64,000 nucleotides of DNA from an uncultured Alphaproteobacteria bacterium (GCA_943787745.1 CALSNJ010000001.1:124001-188000), one strand, 5' to 3'. Numbered from the stretch's first letter, positions 53,619 to 62,366 are shown. Numbers and translations: made by a program. The notes: generated by a model not told the origin, from the sequence alone.

Positions 53619-54356
53619 ATGAACGTTCTCGATCACATTTCGCCATCCGACCCCATCGTTATTCTGACAGGTGCGGGGATTTCGAAGGAATCCGGACTGG
53701 CGACTTTTCGGGATCCCGACGGCATCTGGGCCAAGCACAAGATTGAGGATGTCGCCACACCGGAAGCGTTTGCGCGTGATCCTGATGCGGTGCTGGGTTT
53801 TTACAGTGTGCGTCGGGCGCAGATGAAGGATGCCGGTGTGGAGCCCAATGATGCCCATCGTGCGTTGGGGGAACTGGAGGGCTTCTGGCCGGGCGGTGTG
53901 CTTCTGGTTACCCAGAACATCGACGATCTGCATGCGCGTGGCGGATCGAAGAATCTCATCCATATGCATGGCGAACTGGCAAAGACGCGCTGCAATGATT
54001 GTGGCGATCTCATCGATGGTCTCGGTGATCTGGACAAGAACATGACCTGTGCAAACTGTCAGGCCGTCGGGACCCTGCGACCCCATGTGGTCTGGTTTGG
54101 CGAGATGCCGCTGCAGATGGATGCGATCCTGCGGGCGCTCTCGGATTGTGGCCTGTTTATCTCCATAGGTACGTCGGGGAACGTCTATCCGGCCGCTGGC
54201 TTCGTTCAGGAAGCACGCGCCCATGGCGCATCGACCATTGAGCTCAATCTGGAAGAATCCCTCGGTGCCAGTTCTTTCGACGAAGGTCGCTACGGGCCGG
54301 CAACCGAAGTGGTCACCGGGTTCGTTGCGGAGCTAAAAGCCCGCGCGGTGCAGTGA
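53619..54356 (+). CDS. cobB: Sir2-family NAD-dependent protein deacylase
   Basis: This protein is 245 residues from ATG 53619; a longer in-frame opening overlaps thpR and is rejected. NAD-binding TGAGISKESGLATFRDPDG, TQNIDDLHARGG, catalytic H117 in HMHGE, and zinc cysteines C125/C128 and C144/C147 are present. ATPEAFARDPDAVLGFYSVR carries the Tyr62-x-x-Arg65 pattern of class III sirtuins, which remove succinyl and malonyl as well as acetyl groups. It could deacylate Acs. Its stop overlaps the UDG start. Confidence 0.92.
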   Translation: MNVLDHISPSDPIVILTGAGISKESGLATFRDPDGIWAKHKIEDVATPEAFARDPDAVLGFYSVRRAQMKDAGVEPNDAHRALGELEGFWPGGVLLVTQNIDDLHARGGSKNLIHMHGELAKTRCNDCGDLIDGLGDLDKNMTCANCQAVGTLRPHVVWFGEMPLQMDAILRALSDCGLFISIGTSGNVYPAAGFVQEARAHGASTIELNLEESLGASSFDEGRYGPATEVVTGFVAELKARAVQ

Positions 54357-54940
54357 GCAAGCCCGGCAAGCTTGAGAAGATTCTGTGTGAGGCGCGCGCG
54401 TGCACGGCCTGCGTACCGCATCTGCCGCTGGGGCCCTTGCCGTTGGTCCGTGCGGGATCGGGCGCGCGCGTTCTGATCATCAGTCAGGCCCCGGGCACCA
54501 GGGCACATGAAACCGATTTGTCCTTCAATGATCCGTCTGGCGACCGGCTGCGGGACTGGCTCGGTGTGGATCGGGATATTTTTTACGACCCTGACAAACT
54601 GGCGATTGTGCCCATGGGGTTCTGCTATCCCGGGCGGTTGCCCAAGGGTGGCGATGCCCCTCCACGACCGGAATGTGCGCCGCTCTGGCATGACCGAATT
54701 TTGGCAGCCCTGCCGAACATTGAACTCACGCTTTATGTCGGCAGCTACGCAATCCACCACTATCTGCCCGGCTACAAGACCATGACGGCGGCCGTTGCGG
54801 ACTGGCGTAATTACGCACCCAAGGCGGTGCCACTTCCACACCCGAGCTGGCGCACGAATGCGTGGGAACGAAAGAACCCGTGGTTTACAGAAGACGTGCG
54901 ACCGGTTGTGCGGGAGCTTGTTGGCGCGGCGCTGGCCTGA
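54353..54940 (+). CDS. uracil-DNA glycosylase family protein
   Basis: This protein is 195 residues from GTG 54353, overlapping the sirtuin stop by 4 nt. The opening CEARACTACVPHLPLGP offers three cysteines. ILIISQAPGTRAHETDLSFN and DPSGDRLRDWLGVDRDIFYD are the UDG-superfamily water-activating and pocket motifs, and PLPHPSWRTN is the leucine-loop-like end. The family includes 4Fe-4S and non-FeS forms; three Cys near the start make the FeS status uncertain. It may excise uracil or a related base, unless it is a non-catalytic homologue. Confidence 0.82.
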   Translation: MSKPGKLEKILCEARACTACVPHLPLGPLPLVRAGSGARVLIISQAPGTRAHETDLSFNDPSGDRLRDWLGVDRDIFYDPDKLAIVPMGFCYPGRLPKGGDAPPRPECAPLWHDRILAALPNIELTLYVGSYAIHHYLPGYKTMTAAVADWRNYAPKAVPLPHPSWRTNAWERKNPWFTEDVRPVVRELVGAALA

Positions 54941-54941
54941 C

Positions 54942-55030
54942 CGATTTCGTCATGGCCGGACTTGATCCGGCTATCTCGCCTCGGTCTGCGTGAAGATGCC
55001 CGGGGCAAGCCCGGGCATGACGGAATTTGG
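54942..55030. repeat. paired palindromic (REP-like) repeat
   Basis: Two hairpins face each other: GCCGGA-CTTGA-TCCGGC (54955-54971) and ATGCCCGGG-GCAAG-CCCGGGCAT (54996-55018). The outer arms, TTCGTCATG (54946-54954) and CATGACGGAA, are also nearly complementary. This is the GTCATGCCCGGGC-type dispersed repeat seen in many alphaproteobacterial genomes, here as an inverted pair between convergent genes. Confidence 0.8.
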
Positions 55031-55060
55031 AGTTGTGTTGAACTTACGCGCCGCTCTGGC

Positions 55061-55468
55061 CTAGTTTGCGCTGGCTTCGATGCTGTCCATGTCATCATCG
55101 GAAAAACCGAAATGGTGCCCGATCTCGTGGATGAGAACATGGCGGACAAGACCGTAAAGGCTTTCACCGGATTCCACCCAATAGTCGAGCATCGGGCGAC
55201 GATACAGATAAATCCGGTCGACATCCGAGGCCACATCGCCCAGTGATTTCTGGTCGAGACTGACGCCGACATAGAGTCCGAGGATATCGAACGGACTTTC
55301 GATGTCCATTTCATCCATGGTCTCGTCATCGGGAAAATCACTCACGTGAATCACCACATCCGCTACATGGGCGGACAGACTTTTCGGGATTGTCGCGAAG
55401 GCCTCACCGGCGATTGCCTCGATATCGGCAAGGGTGGGTGCGGTTTCGTACATTGCGGTCGCTGCCAT
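55061..55468 (-). CDS. metallopeptidase family protein (minimal zincin)
   Basis: This protein is 135 residues from ATG 55468. The zincin motif H114-E115-I-G-H118 lies in VLIHEIGHHFGFSD with a following Asp as likely third ligand, and DRIYLYRRPMLDYW is typical of the short bacterial DUF1025-like group. Many members are predicted proteases without known substrate. It is divergent from phhB (87 nt). The upstream frame extension is not used. Confidence 0.83.
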   Translation of the reverse strand: MAATAMYETAPTLADIEAIAGEAFATIPKSLSAHVADVVIHVSDFPDDETMDEMDIESPFDILGLYVGVSLDQKSLGDVASDVDRIYLYRRPMLDYWVESGESLYGLVRHVLIHEIGHHFGFSDDDMDSIEASAN

Positions 55469-55555
55469 GGGGCCATCATATAGTGCGGCTTGATCGCGAC
55501 GCCAAGCGGCATCACATGTCATGATGATCACATTCGACACACTTGGAGTCACGCT

Positions 55556-55846
55556 ATGGCCGAGAAACTAAGTATATCTGACCGCGATGCAGCGATTGCG
55601 AAGCTCAATGGTTGGGAATTGGTGGAGGGCCGTGACGCCATCGCCAGGGCCTTCCAGTTTGCCAATTTCAGCGAAGCCTTCGCCTTTATGACCCGCGCGG
55701 CCCTCAAGGCCGAGGCGATGGATCATCATCCCGAATGGTTCAATGTCTGGAATAAGGTCGATGTGACCCTCTCCACCCATGATGCCGGTGGCCTGACCGA
55801 GCTTGATATGGAACTGGCGGCGTTCATGGACGGGTTGGCGGGGTAA
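55556..55846 (+). CDS. phhB: pterin-4a-carbinolamine dehydratase
   Basis: This protein is 96 residues from ATG 55556, preceded by [24 protein letters not shown] followed by [15 protein letters not shown] carries the family's catalytic His triad. It dehydrates 4a-hydroxytetrahydropterin after aromatic hydroxylation and may act as a stand-alone pterin-recycling enzyme. No phenylalanine hydroxylase gene is in the window. The open frame extends to 55490 but lacks a ribosome binding site there. Confidence 0.92.
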   Translation: MAEKLSISDRDAAIAKLNGWELVEGRDAIARAFQFANFSEAFAFMTRAALKAEAMDHHPEWFNVWNKVDVTLSTHDAGGLTELDMELAAFMDGLAG

Positions 55847-55863
55847 GCGCCCCGTCGTCGTGA

Positions 55864-56625
55864 CTACCGCGCGGCCATTCGCAATGCACCATCAAGGCGC
55901 AGCACGGTCCCGTTGATCAGCACGTTGTCGCACATATGCATGACTAGCTTGGCGTATTCGTCCGGACGGCCCAGGCGCTTGGGGAACTCGGGCTGCTCGC
56001 CGAGGCTTGCTCGGGCTTCTTCGGGAAGTCCGGCCATCATCGGGGTGTCGATCAGGCCCGGCGCGATGGTGTTGACCCGGATGCCCTGCGAGGCGAACTC
56101 GCGTGCTGCGACGAGTGTGAGCGAGACAATCCCGCCTTTTGATGAGGCATAGGCGGCTTGTCCGATTTGGCCTTCAGTGGCGGCGACCGAGGCCGTGTTG
56201 ACGATCAGACCGCGTTCGCCGTCTTCCATGGGGTCGGTCCCGTAAAGGTCTGCGCCGAACAGGCGGATCATGTTGAAGGTGCCGATCAGGTTCACCTGAA
56301 TGACCGAGCTGAAGATTTCGAGCGGTAAAGGACCGTTGCGTCCGACAATGCGGCCCGGCGTGGCAATGCCTGCGCAGTTCACGAGCAGGCTGGCGACACC
56401 GTTGGCTTCGCGGGCGCTGGCGATGGCGGCTTCCGCGCTGTCGGCGCTGGTGACGTCGCACTCCACGGCCACGCCGCCGATTTCTGCGGCGACGGCATTC
56501 GCGCCGTCCATATTTACATCGAGAAGCGCGACTTTCATGCCGGCCGCTGTGCAATGACGGGCGACTTCAGCGCCAATGCCTGATCCGCCGCCGGTGATGA
56601 TGGCGGCTTTACCGTTTACGTCCAT
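55864..56625 (-). CDS. short-chain dehydrogenase, HSD10/3-hydroxyacyl-CoA dehydrogenase type II-like
   Basis: This 253-residue enzyme has AAIITGGGSGIGAEVARH at the cofactor site, NCAGIATPGRIVG with the NxAG motif, and catalytic AAYASSKGGIVSLTL with an upstream Ser in NTASVAATEGQIG. The insertion FSSVIQVNLIGTFNMIRLFG resembles human HSD10 / bacterial 3-hydroxyacyl-CoA dehydrogenase type II. It ends a six-gene minus-strand run and probably acts on a branched or short acyl-CoA; the scoAB genes nearby fit acyl-CoA metabolism. Confidence 0.88.
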   Translation of the reverse strand: MDVNGKAAIITGGGSGIGAEVARHCTAAGMKVALLDVNMDGANAVAAEIGGVAVECDVTSADSAEAAIASAREANGVASLLVNCAGIATPGRIVGRNGPLPLEIFSSVIQVNLIGTFNMIRLFGADLYGTDPMEDGERGLIVNTASVAATEGQIGQAAYASSKGGIVSLTLVAAREFASQGIRVNTIAPGLIDTPMMAGLPEEARASLGEQPEFPKRLGRPDEYAKLVMHMCDNVLINGTVLRLDGALRMAAR

Positions 56626-56676
56626 GTCACTCTCCTCTTGCTTTTAAACCTTGTTCGTCTGCCCGATGGTCGGGCG

Positions 56677-57681
56677 TTAGTCTGACGGGTGCTGAAGCAT
56701 TTTTGCATCCAGACCCAAAATCCATCCTTCGATTTGGCGGACGACAGCGTCGGCAGGTTCCCCTGATGTGCGATGCCCGAAGATCACGTTCAGCATCCCC
56801 AACAGGCCGACTGTGGCATCGAACCTGTCTTCGCCATCCGCGCCTTCGCCGAACCCGTCTCGAATATCGCTGGCCAGTGCGGCCGAAAGTTGCACGTTGT
56901 TCTGTATCGCCCATTCGAGCAGGCGTGGCGCGTCTTCCTTGCGGTGTGCGCTGTTGAGCTTGGACTTGTTGGAGGCCGCGATCTGCAATTTCAGATGTCC
57001 GTAAATTTCACCGGGATAGACCTCGGCCACGGTGATGCCCGGGCGGGTCAGCAACTCGGTCAGGCGCCCTTCGAAGGGCCAGACATGAAAGGCGGGGTCA
57101 CGGCGTATGGCCGGGGCGATCAGGTCACGCCATCCCGAGATGGCCGCTTTCCCAACCTGCTGTGCGCCCATGGTCCAGAACATCGGGTTTGCGGCTGCCC
57201 GCAGATTTGTCGGATGGTCACAAAGCCGGAAGAGTTCGTCCGGTCCGTTGAGTTTCAGCCCGTCAATCAGATGCGCACGACGCGTGCCACCCGGGCGGTT
57301 GGGGTAGAATGGTCGGCGTGGAGAAATGTCTTCCTGCCCATTGGCGGGCGCATAGAAATCTTTCCAGGTGCCGCGTCCGAACTTGGGCAGGGCGGTCATG
57401 AACCGATCGATGCGGGCGGCCTTGGCATAGGCGCGTGGCACGCCGAGCGGAAAGTCGAAGCCGACAAAAGCGGTTTCGCCGACCCCGGATGCTGCGTTCA
57501 GGCGTGCAAACAAATCCTCCAGATTGCTCACGGGCTCGGGAGCCAGTGCGATATATCCGCCGTTGGAGGTTCGCACAGCCCGGGCCATGGAGCGTTTTTT
57601 GGGATCGATCGACCAATCTGCATGGGCCACCAATGCGGGTGGCTGGAGTGTCGGTCGAGGTTTGACGGCGAGTGCGTTCAC
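56677..57681 (-). CDS. DUF429-like (RNase H-fold) protein
   Basis: This 334-residue protein has an RNase H-like acidic pattern: ADWSIDPKKRSMARA near the start, VGFDFPLGVPRAYAKA, VAEVYPGEIYGHL and EDRFDATVGLLGMLN. These correspond to the conserved blocks of DUF429, whose function is unknown. A 100-residue middle part (DFYAPANGQEDISPRRPF and on) seems specific to this subgroup. The stop of the upstream hydrolase overlaps its start by 4 nt, so it is coupled to a catabolic gene, an unusual place for a nuclease-like fold. Confidence 0.6.
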   Translation of the reverse strand: MNALAVKPRPTLQPPALVAHADWSIDPKKRSMARAVRTSNGGYIALAPEPVSNLEDLFARLNAASGVGETAFVGFDFPLGVPRAYAKAARIDRFMTALPKFGRGTWKDFYAPANGQEDISPRRPFYPNRPGGTRRAHLIDGLKLNGPDELFRLCDHPTNLRAAANPMFWTMGAQQVGKAAISGWRDLIAPAIRRDPAFHVWPFEGRLTELLTRPGITVAEVYPGEIYGHLKLQIAASNKSKLNSAHRKEDAPRLLEWAIQNNVQLSAALASDIRDGFGEGADGEDRFDATVGLLGMLNVIFGHRTSGEPADAVVRQIEGWILGLDAKMLQHPSD

Positions 57682-58475
57682 GGCGCTTGAAAAGAATCGA
57701 GGAACGGGATCAGCGCCGCGTTGAACGCCACGGGGTTTTCGATGTTTGAAAGATGTCCGGCGGGGTCGATTTCAACATAGGTCGCATTGGGAATGCGTTT
57801 GGCCATTTCACGCATGCCGTCCGGCGGGGTGCCTATATCCTGTGCACCGCAGATCAGCAGGGTGCGGTGCTCGATTTTGTGGAGCCGGTCCATGTAGTCG
57901 AGCCGGGTCATCGCTCCGGCGCATGCGACATAGCCTTCGACCGTGTTGGTCGCGATAAGCTGGCGCGCGCGTTCCACAAGTTCGGGGCGTGCTGCGCGGA
58001 CCTCTTCGGCAAACCAGCGCAGCGGCATCACGGCCACCAGCGGATCAAGACCCTCGGCAACCACCTTGTCGATCAGGGCTGGGACGGTTTGGGCAAATTC
58101 CCCGGTAAAGTCGGCACGGGTATCGGCCAGCACATAGGCGCTGATCCGGTCGGGCCAACCCAGCGCGAGCGCCTGTCCGGTCATGCCGCCGATGGACAAT
58201 CCAACAAAGTGACTTTTGGCGATCCCGAGTTCGTCCCACAGCGCAATGATATCGCTGGCAAGGTCTTCGAGTGACCAGGGCCCCGGTGGCGTGCCCGTGC
58301 CGTCATGGCCGCGTGTGTTGTAGCGCAGAACCCGATAGCGGTCGGACAGCAGCGCCACCTGCTCGTCCCATAGTGAGAAGTTGGTGTTCAGGGAGTTCGA
58401 GAATGTCAGCCACGGCGCACTTTCAGGGCCGTCGATCTGGCAGACGAAGTTAATGCCGTTTGCCGAGACCTGCAT
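57678..58475 (-). CDS. alpha/beta hydrolase, 3-oxoadipate enol-lactonase-like
   Basis: This 265-residue protein has nucleophile S94 in VGLSIGGMTGQAL, the oxyanion region FSNSLNTNFSLWDEQV, a catalytic Asp in CGAQDIGTPPDG and His in DPAGHLSNIE. The SNSLGTN-type opening and cap sequence match PcaD-type enol-lactonases that open a lactone to 3-oxoadipate. Coupled with the CoA transferase scoAB and LLM oxidoreductase nearby, a ring-cleavage route is possible, but other pca genes are not present here. Confidence 0.82.
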   Translation of the reverse strand: MQVSANGINFVCQIDGPESAPWLTFSNSLNTNFSLWDEQVALLSDRYRVLRYNTRGHDGTGTPPGPWSLEDLASDIIALWDELGIAKSHFVGLSIGGMTGQALALGWPDRISAYVLADTRADFTGEFAQTVPALIDKVVAEGLDPLVAVMPLRWFAEEVRAARPELVERARQLIATNTVEGYVACAGAMTRLDYMDRLHKIEHRTLLICGAQDIGTPPDGMREMAKRIPNATYVEIDPAGHLSNIENPVAFNAALIPFLDSFQAP

Positions 58476-58480
58476 TCTGG

Positions 58481-59566
58481 CTATGCCGCCACGTAGGCGG
58501 GCGAAGGTGTGCCTGCTACTGTCAGGGGACCGACGCTTTTCTCGATCAGGGGAACCACGTCGTTTCCAAATTTTTCGATCGACCGCATCGCCGCTTCATG
58601 GGGCGTGTCCCCGATGGTCATGTAAAGCGCGGAATGAACCGGCCGAACGCGCTCGATCTCCTCGACCAGTTTTTCAGCGACGGTCTCAGCATCACCAATC
58701 GGGTTCCAGGCCAGAATGTCCTCAGGTGACATTTCGTCTTCGAAGGCTTCTTCGGGCAACCATGGTTTGTCGAGTGCGGTCTGGCCCTGACGCAGATAGC
58801 GGGACAGACGAATCTGGTAGCGGGCATTCTCGGCGAAGGCGAGGGCTTCGGCCTTGTCGTCGGTGACGAAGCAATACCGCAGCGTGCCGAATTGAAGGTC
58901 GTCCGGGCTTTTGCCCGCATGCTTCCAGGTTTCCTCGGCTTCGGCCCGGATTTCAGCCAGCGTTTCAACGTCGCGGCCAAAGCCGGAGACGAAGAGAGGG
59001 TGGTCGCCGGTCACCGCGCGCCTTTGGGAGCCGGGGCTGTTGCCAGCGATCCAGATTTCTGGGCGCGGCTCCTGCACGGACCGGGCGGTGAACCAGGTTT
59101 GGGGCAAATCTATATAATCGCCATGATACTCAAAGGATTCCTGCCCCAATCCCTTGGACAGGAAATCGATCCATTCATTGGTGATCGCGCTGGCTTCCGA
59201 CAATTCCACGCCAAACCGTGCCAGTTCATAGGCCTGATAACCCGACCCCAGTCCCAGCACGAGGCGCCCTTCGGACAGACAATCGGCGAAAGATATCTCT
59301 CCCAGAAGACGCGCGGGCTGGTAAAGCGCGGGCAGGACCACCGCGGAGCCCAGACGAATGCGCAGGGTTTGGGGTGCGACATGGCCGATCATCATCAGGG
59401 GCGATGGCGACAGCGAATAGTTCGAGAAGTGATGCTCGGTGAACCACGAGATGCCAAACCCGGCGCTCTCAGCAGCCTGAACCTGTTCGACTGTTTCCGA
59501 GATGACCTGCGGTACCGTCTGAGACGGGTGACGCCGGTTCATCAGGTTGAAAATTCCGTAATCCAT
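58481..59566 (-). CDS. LLM-class flavin-dependent oxidoreductase (luciferase-like)
   Basis: This protein is 361 residues from ATG 59566, preceded by GGGGGGAGAG. MDYGIFNLMNRRHPSQTVPQ, WFTEHHFSNYSLSPSPLMM and RLGSAVVLPALYQPARLLGE are typical of bacterial luciferase alpha-like monooxygenases. SFEYHGDYIDLPQTWF and a conserved GNSPGSQRRAVT follow. It would use reduced flavin, yet no flavin reductase gene is adjacent. It is 5 nt from the hydrolase in one transcript. The longer frame upstream overlaps the EamA gene and is rejected. Confidence 0.88.
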   Translation of the reverse strand: MDYGIFNLMNRRHPSQTVPQVISETVEQVQAAESAGFGISWFTEHHFSNYSLSPSPLMMIGHVAPQTLRIRLGSAVVLPALYQPARLLGEISFADCLSEGRLVLGLGSGYQAYELARFGVELSEASAITNEWIDFLSKGLGQESFEYHGDYIDLPQTWFTARSVQEPRPEIWIAGNSPGSQRRAVTGDHPLFVSGFGRDVETLAEIRAEAEETWKHAGKSPDDLQFGTLRYCFVTDDKAEALAFAENARYQIRLSRYLRQGQTALDKPWLPEEAFEDEMSPEDILAWNPIGDAETVAEKLVEEIERVRPVHSALYMTIGDTPHEAAMRSIEKFGNDVVPLIEKSVGPLTVAGTPSPAYVAA

Positions 59567-59588
59567 ATCTCTCCCCCCAAGAGGTCTA

Positions 59589-60518
59589 TTAACCCGTTTT
59601 GCCGCCTTGCGAGTCAAGCTGTCTGGGTCGGGCTGCGCGTGCTTCCCGGCGCGCGATGTAGAAGGCAGATCCAACGATGATCGCTGCGCCAATGATTGTG
59701 AACAGGCCGGGAATTTGGCCAAACAGCAGATAGCCGAACAACGCAACGAAAGGCAGGCGGGCATAGTCAAACGGGGCGACCAGTGAGGCATCCGCCAGAT
59801 CAAAGGCGCGCGCCATCAGAAAGATTGCGGCCGTTCCCATTGCGGCCATCGCGATCGACAGCCAAAGAGCGTTCCCGCTGGGCATCTGCCATTCCGGCAG
59901 AGCCAGAAGAAACAGCAGCAGCGAAGCCCAAATGGTCTGGTAGACCGTGATGGTCGCTGTCGATTCGGTTCGACCCAGTCGTTTCAGGGTGAAGTACCAA
60001 AGGGCGAGCGTTGCGGCTGAAGAGATTGGCAACAGGATTGCCGGGTCGAAGACAACAAAGCCCGGGCGGAGGATCACAAGCACGCCCAGGAAGCCGATCA
60101 CGGTTGCTGCCCAGCGTGCGATTTCGACCCGCTCCTTGAGCAGGATGACCGCCATGATCGTGGTGAAGAGCGGGGCTGTAAAGTTCAGCGTTGTCGCCAG
60201 CGCGACGGGCAAATGGGCAAGGCCGAGAAACAGCAATGCAGTGGTCAGAGCGGTCAGCGACGCCGAGACAAAATGCAGCCCATGCCGCTTGGTGCGAAGC
60301 ACCTGACCCTTGCCGCGCAATATCCAGGGCAACATCATGGGCAGTGCCCAGATGAAGCGCAGCGCAGATGTCTCGAAGGCGCCGACTTCGTCGGAGACGA
60401 GCCGCACAATGGAATGGTTTCCCGCCAGACAGGCCACGCCGGCCGCCATGGAGAGTCCGCCCCAGACCTGCAGGGGCAGACCCAGCACACGGCGATTCTC
60501 GGGAGGGGTGGCGGTCAT
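59589..60518 (-). CDS. EamA/DMT-family transporter
   Basis: This 309-residue protein has ten membrane helices in two EamA repeats. LNFTAPLFTTIMAVILLKER closes repeat one and RLPFVALFGYLLFGQIPGLF lies in repeat two. It overlaps the next upstream EamA gene by 4 nt, so the two could form a heterodimer. It leads into the LLM oxidoreductase gene by a 22-nt gap. Substrate unknown; export of a catabolic intermediate is only a guess. Confidence 0.88.
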   Translation of the reverse strand: MTATPPENRRVLGLPLQVWGGLSMAAGVACLAGNHSIVRLVSDEVGAFETSALRFIWALPMMLPWILRGKGQVLRTKRHGLHFVSASLTALTTALLFLGLAHLPVALATTLNFTAPLFTTIMAVILLKERVEIARWAATVIGFLGVLVILRPGFVVFDPAILLPISSAATLALWYFTLKRLGRTESTATITVYQTIWASLLLFLLALPEWQMPSGNALWLSIAMAAMGTAAIFLMARAFDLADASLVAPFDYARLPFVALFGYLLFGQIPGLFTIIGAAIIVGSAFYIARREARAARPRQLDSQGGKTG

Positions 60519-61408
60519 GGGGATTTCCTGATTTTGCCAGCCATGGCTTCGTTGCGCGCGATGTAGACGGCAGACACACCAATGATCAAAGCACCGATGA
60601 TTGTCCAGCCGTCAGGCACCTCCATGAACCAGATAAAGCCAATCAGGGCAGAGATCGGCAGACGCACAAAATCCAGGGGGATTACGGCGGAAGCCTCTGC
60701 GATCCGCATGGAGCTCGTCAGCATCAGATGGGCGAGCGTGGTCAGAGCACCAATTCCGAAGGTGACCGCGATCATGCTCAGGCTGGGATTCTGCCAGACA
60801 AAAATCGCGGGGATCAGGGTGAAGATCGTCAAAAACAGGTTGAACGATGTGACGATGGCACGAGCGCTGTCGACCTGCGCCATCACCCGGATGAGCAACA
60901 CGTTCACAGAAATCATCATCGCGCTGCCGAGCGAAAGCAGCGCGCCGAGCTGGATGGTTTCGACCCCGGGACGGATCACGATCAGGACTCCCATAAATCC
61001 GACCAGCGTGGCGGCCCAGCGTTTGGCGCGCACCACTTCATGCAGAAAAATCGCTGCCAGAATGGTGGCAAACAAAGGTGCGGTGAAATTCAGGGCGACG
61101 GCTTCCCCGAGCGGCATGGTGGCAACGGCGGTGAACCACGCCAGTGTTGCGATGGAAGACGTCACACCCCGAATGAGATGCAGCTTGGGCAGTTTGATTT
61201 TCAGGTCGGAATAGTCGGGACCCTTGAGGATCAGCGGCAGGACAAAAAGCAGCCCGAAGAATGACCGCAGGAAAGAAATCTGGAAGGGATGAAGCTCTGT
61301 ACTCGCATATCGCACCAATCCGTGACCCGCGGAAAACAGGGCCACAGCACCCAGCATGAGGATGATGGCGAGGACAGCCGGGGACAGGGGGGCGAAACGG
61401 TTGGACAT
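60515..61408 (-). CDS. EamA/DMT-family transporter, tandem partner
   Basis: This protein is 297 residues from ATG 61408; ATG 61432 is an alternative with no better ribosome binding site. Ten hydrophobic helices are seen, with LNFTAPLFATILAAIFLHEV ending repeat one and RLPISALIGFIWFMEVPDGW in repeat two. It is a close paralogue of the gene at 59589 and is coupled to it through a 4-nt overlap. It heads the six-gene minus-strand run. Confidence 0.88.
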   Translation of the reverse strand: MSNRFAPLSPAVLAIILMLGAVALFSAGHGLVRYASTELHPFQISFLRSFFGLLFVLPLILKGPDYSDLKIKLPKLHLIRGVTSSIATLAWFTAVATMPLGEAVALNFTAPLFATILAAIFLHEVVRAKRWAATLVGFMGVLIVIRPGVETIQLGALLSLGSAMMISVNVLLIRVMAQVDSARAIVTSFNLFLTIFTLIPAIFVWQNPSLSMIAVTFGIGALTTLAHLMLTSSMRIAEASAVIPLDFVRLPISALIGFIWFMEVPDGWTIIGALIIGVSAVYIARNEAMAGKIRKSP

Positions 61409-61550
61409 GGTCGTTGAGCATAGACCAGCCATGAATGTCTGCGATAGACGGGTGCGGGCGCGAGGCTTTCGTATTTCAGCACAGCAGATAGGCGTGAAGC
61501 GGACTAGGAACCGGGGACTGCTTTGGGCATACTCGCGGCTCCTGTCAGGT

Positions 61551-61605
61551 TTGACTCCGGGTCGCGCGTTGGTGTTTATCGGCGCTGTTCCGACAGGGGG
61601 AACAG
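61551..61605 (+). promoter_or_regulatory. possible promoter and dyad upstream of scoA
   Basis: TTGACT (61551-61556), an 18-nt spacer and TTTATC (61575-61580) form a mediocre sigma70 promoter. Just after it is the perfect inverted repeat CTGTTCC-N7-GGAACAG (61585-61605), a candidate operator for scoAB. Confidence 0.35.
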
Positions 61606-61664
61606 GTGCGCACGCAATTGGTGGGCGTACGAGCTAAGAGAAACGAACAATTCAGGGCTGAGAG

Positions 61665-62366
61665 ATGAGCAAAAAGGTTTATGCGGACGCAAAGTCCGCG
61701 CTCGATGGCGTCCTATTCGACGGCATGACAATTCTGGCAGGTGGCTTCGGTCTCTGCGGGATTCCCGAGCATATGATCCTCGCGATCCGCGATTCTGGCG
61801 TCAAAGACCTCACGGTCGCGTCGAACAATGCTGGTGTCGATGATTTCGGCCTCGGGCTGCTGCTGCAGACCCGTCAGGTCAAGAAGATGATTTCTTCCTA
61901 TGTGGGCGAGAACAAGACGTTCGAAGCGCAGTACCTCGCGGGCGAACTTGAGCTTGAGTTCAACCCGCAGGGCACACTGGCCGAACGCTGTCGTGCTGGT
62001 GGCGCCGGTATCCCGGCCTTCTTTACCAAGACGGGTGTTGGCACCCTGATTGCTGAAGGCAAGGAAACCCGTGAGTTCGACGGTGTGACCTATCTGATGG
62101 AACGGGGCCTGACTGGCGACCTGGCTATCGTGAAGGCCTGGAAAGGCGATACGGCGGGCAATGTTGTGTTCCGCAAGACGGCTCGCAACTTCAACGCCCC
62201 GATGGCCACAGCCGGCAAGATTTGTGTTGTCGAGGTTGAGGAACTGGTCGAGCCGGGCCAGCTGGATCCCGATGGCATCCACCTGCCGAGCATCTACACC
62301 GACCGGATCTTCCAGGGTCAGGATTTTGAGAAACGCATCGAGTTCCGCACGGTCACCGAAGACTGA
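61665..62366 (+). CDS. scoA: 3-oxoacid CoA-transferase subunit A
   Basis: This 233-residue alpha subunit begins [39 protein letters not shown] and [18 protein letters not shown] are family blocks, and [19 protein letters not shown] is a conserved later one. With subunit B it transfers CoA between succinyl-CoA (or similar) and a 3-oxoacid such as acetoacetate or 3-oxoadipate. The two genes are 36 nt apart. It could work with the phasin-linked PHA turnover or the enol-lactonase-like route. Confidence 0.95.
   Translation: MSKKVYADAKSALDGVLFDGMTILAGGFGLCGIPEHMILAIRDSGVKDLTVASNNAGVDDFGLGLLLQTRQVKKMISSYVGENKTFEAQYLAGELELEFNPQGTLAERCRAGGAGIPAFFTKTGVGTLIAEGKETREFDGVTYLMERGLTGDLAIVKAWKGDTAGNVVFRKTARNFNAPMATAGKICVVEVEELVEPGQLDPDGIHLPSIYTDRIFQGQDFEKRIEFRTVTED

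Noticed and set aside
60368-61264. 298-codon plus-strand frame
   Set aside because: Complement of the two tandem EamA genes; same hydrophilic shadow signature.
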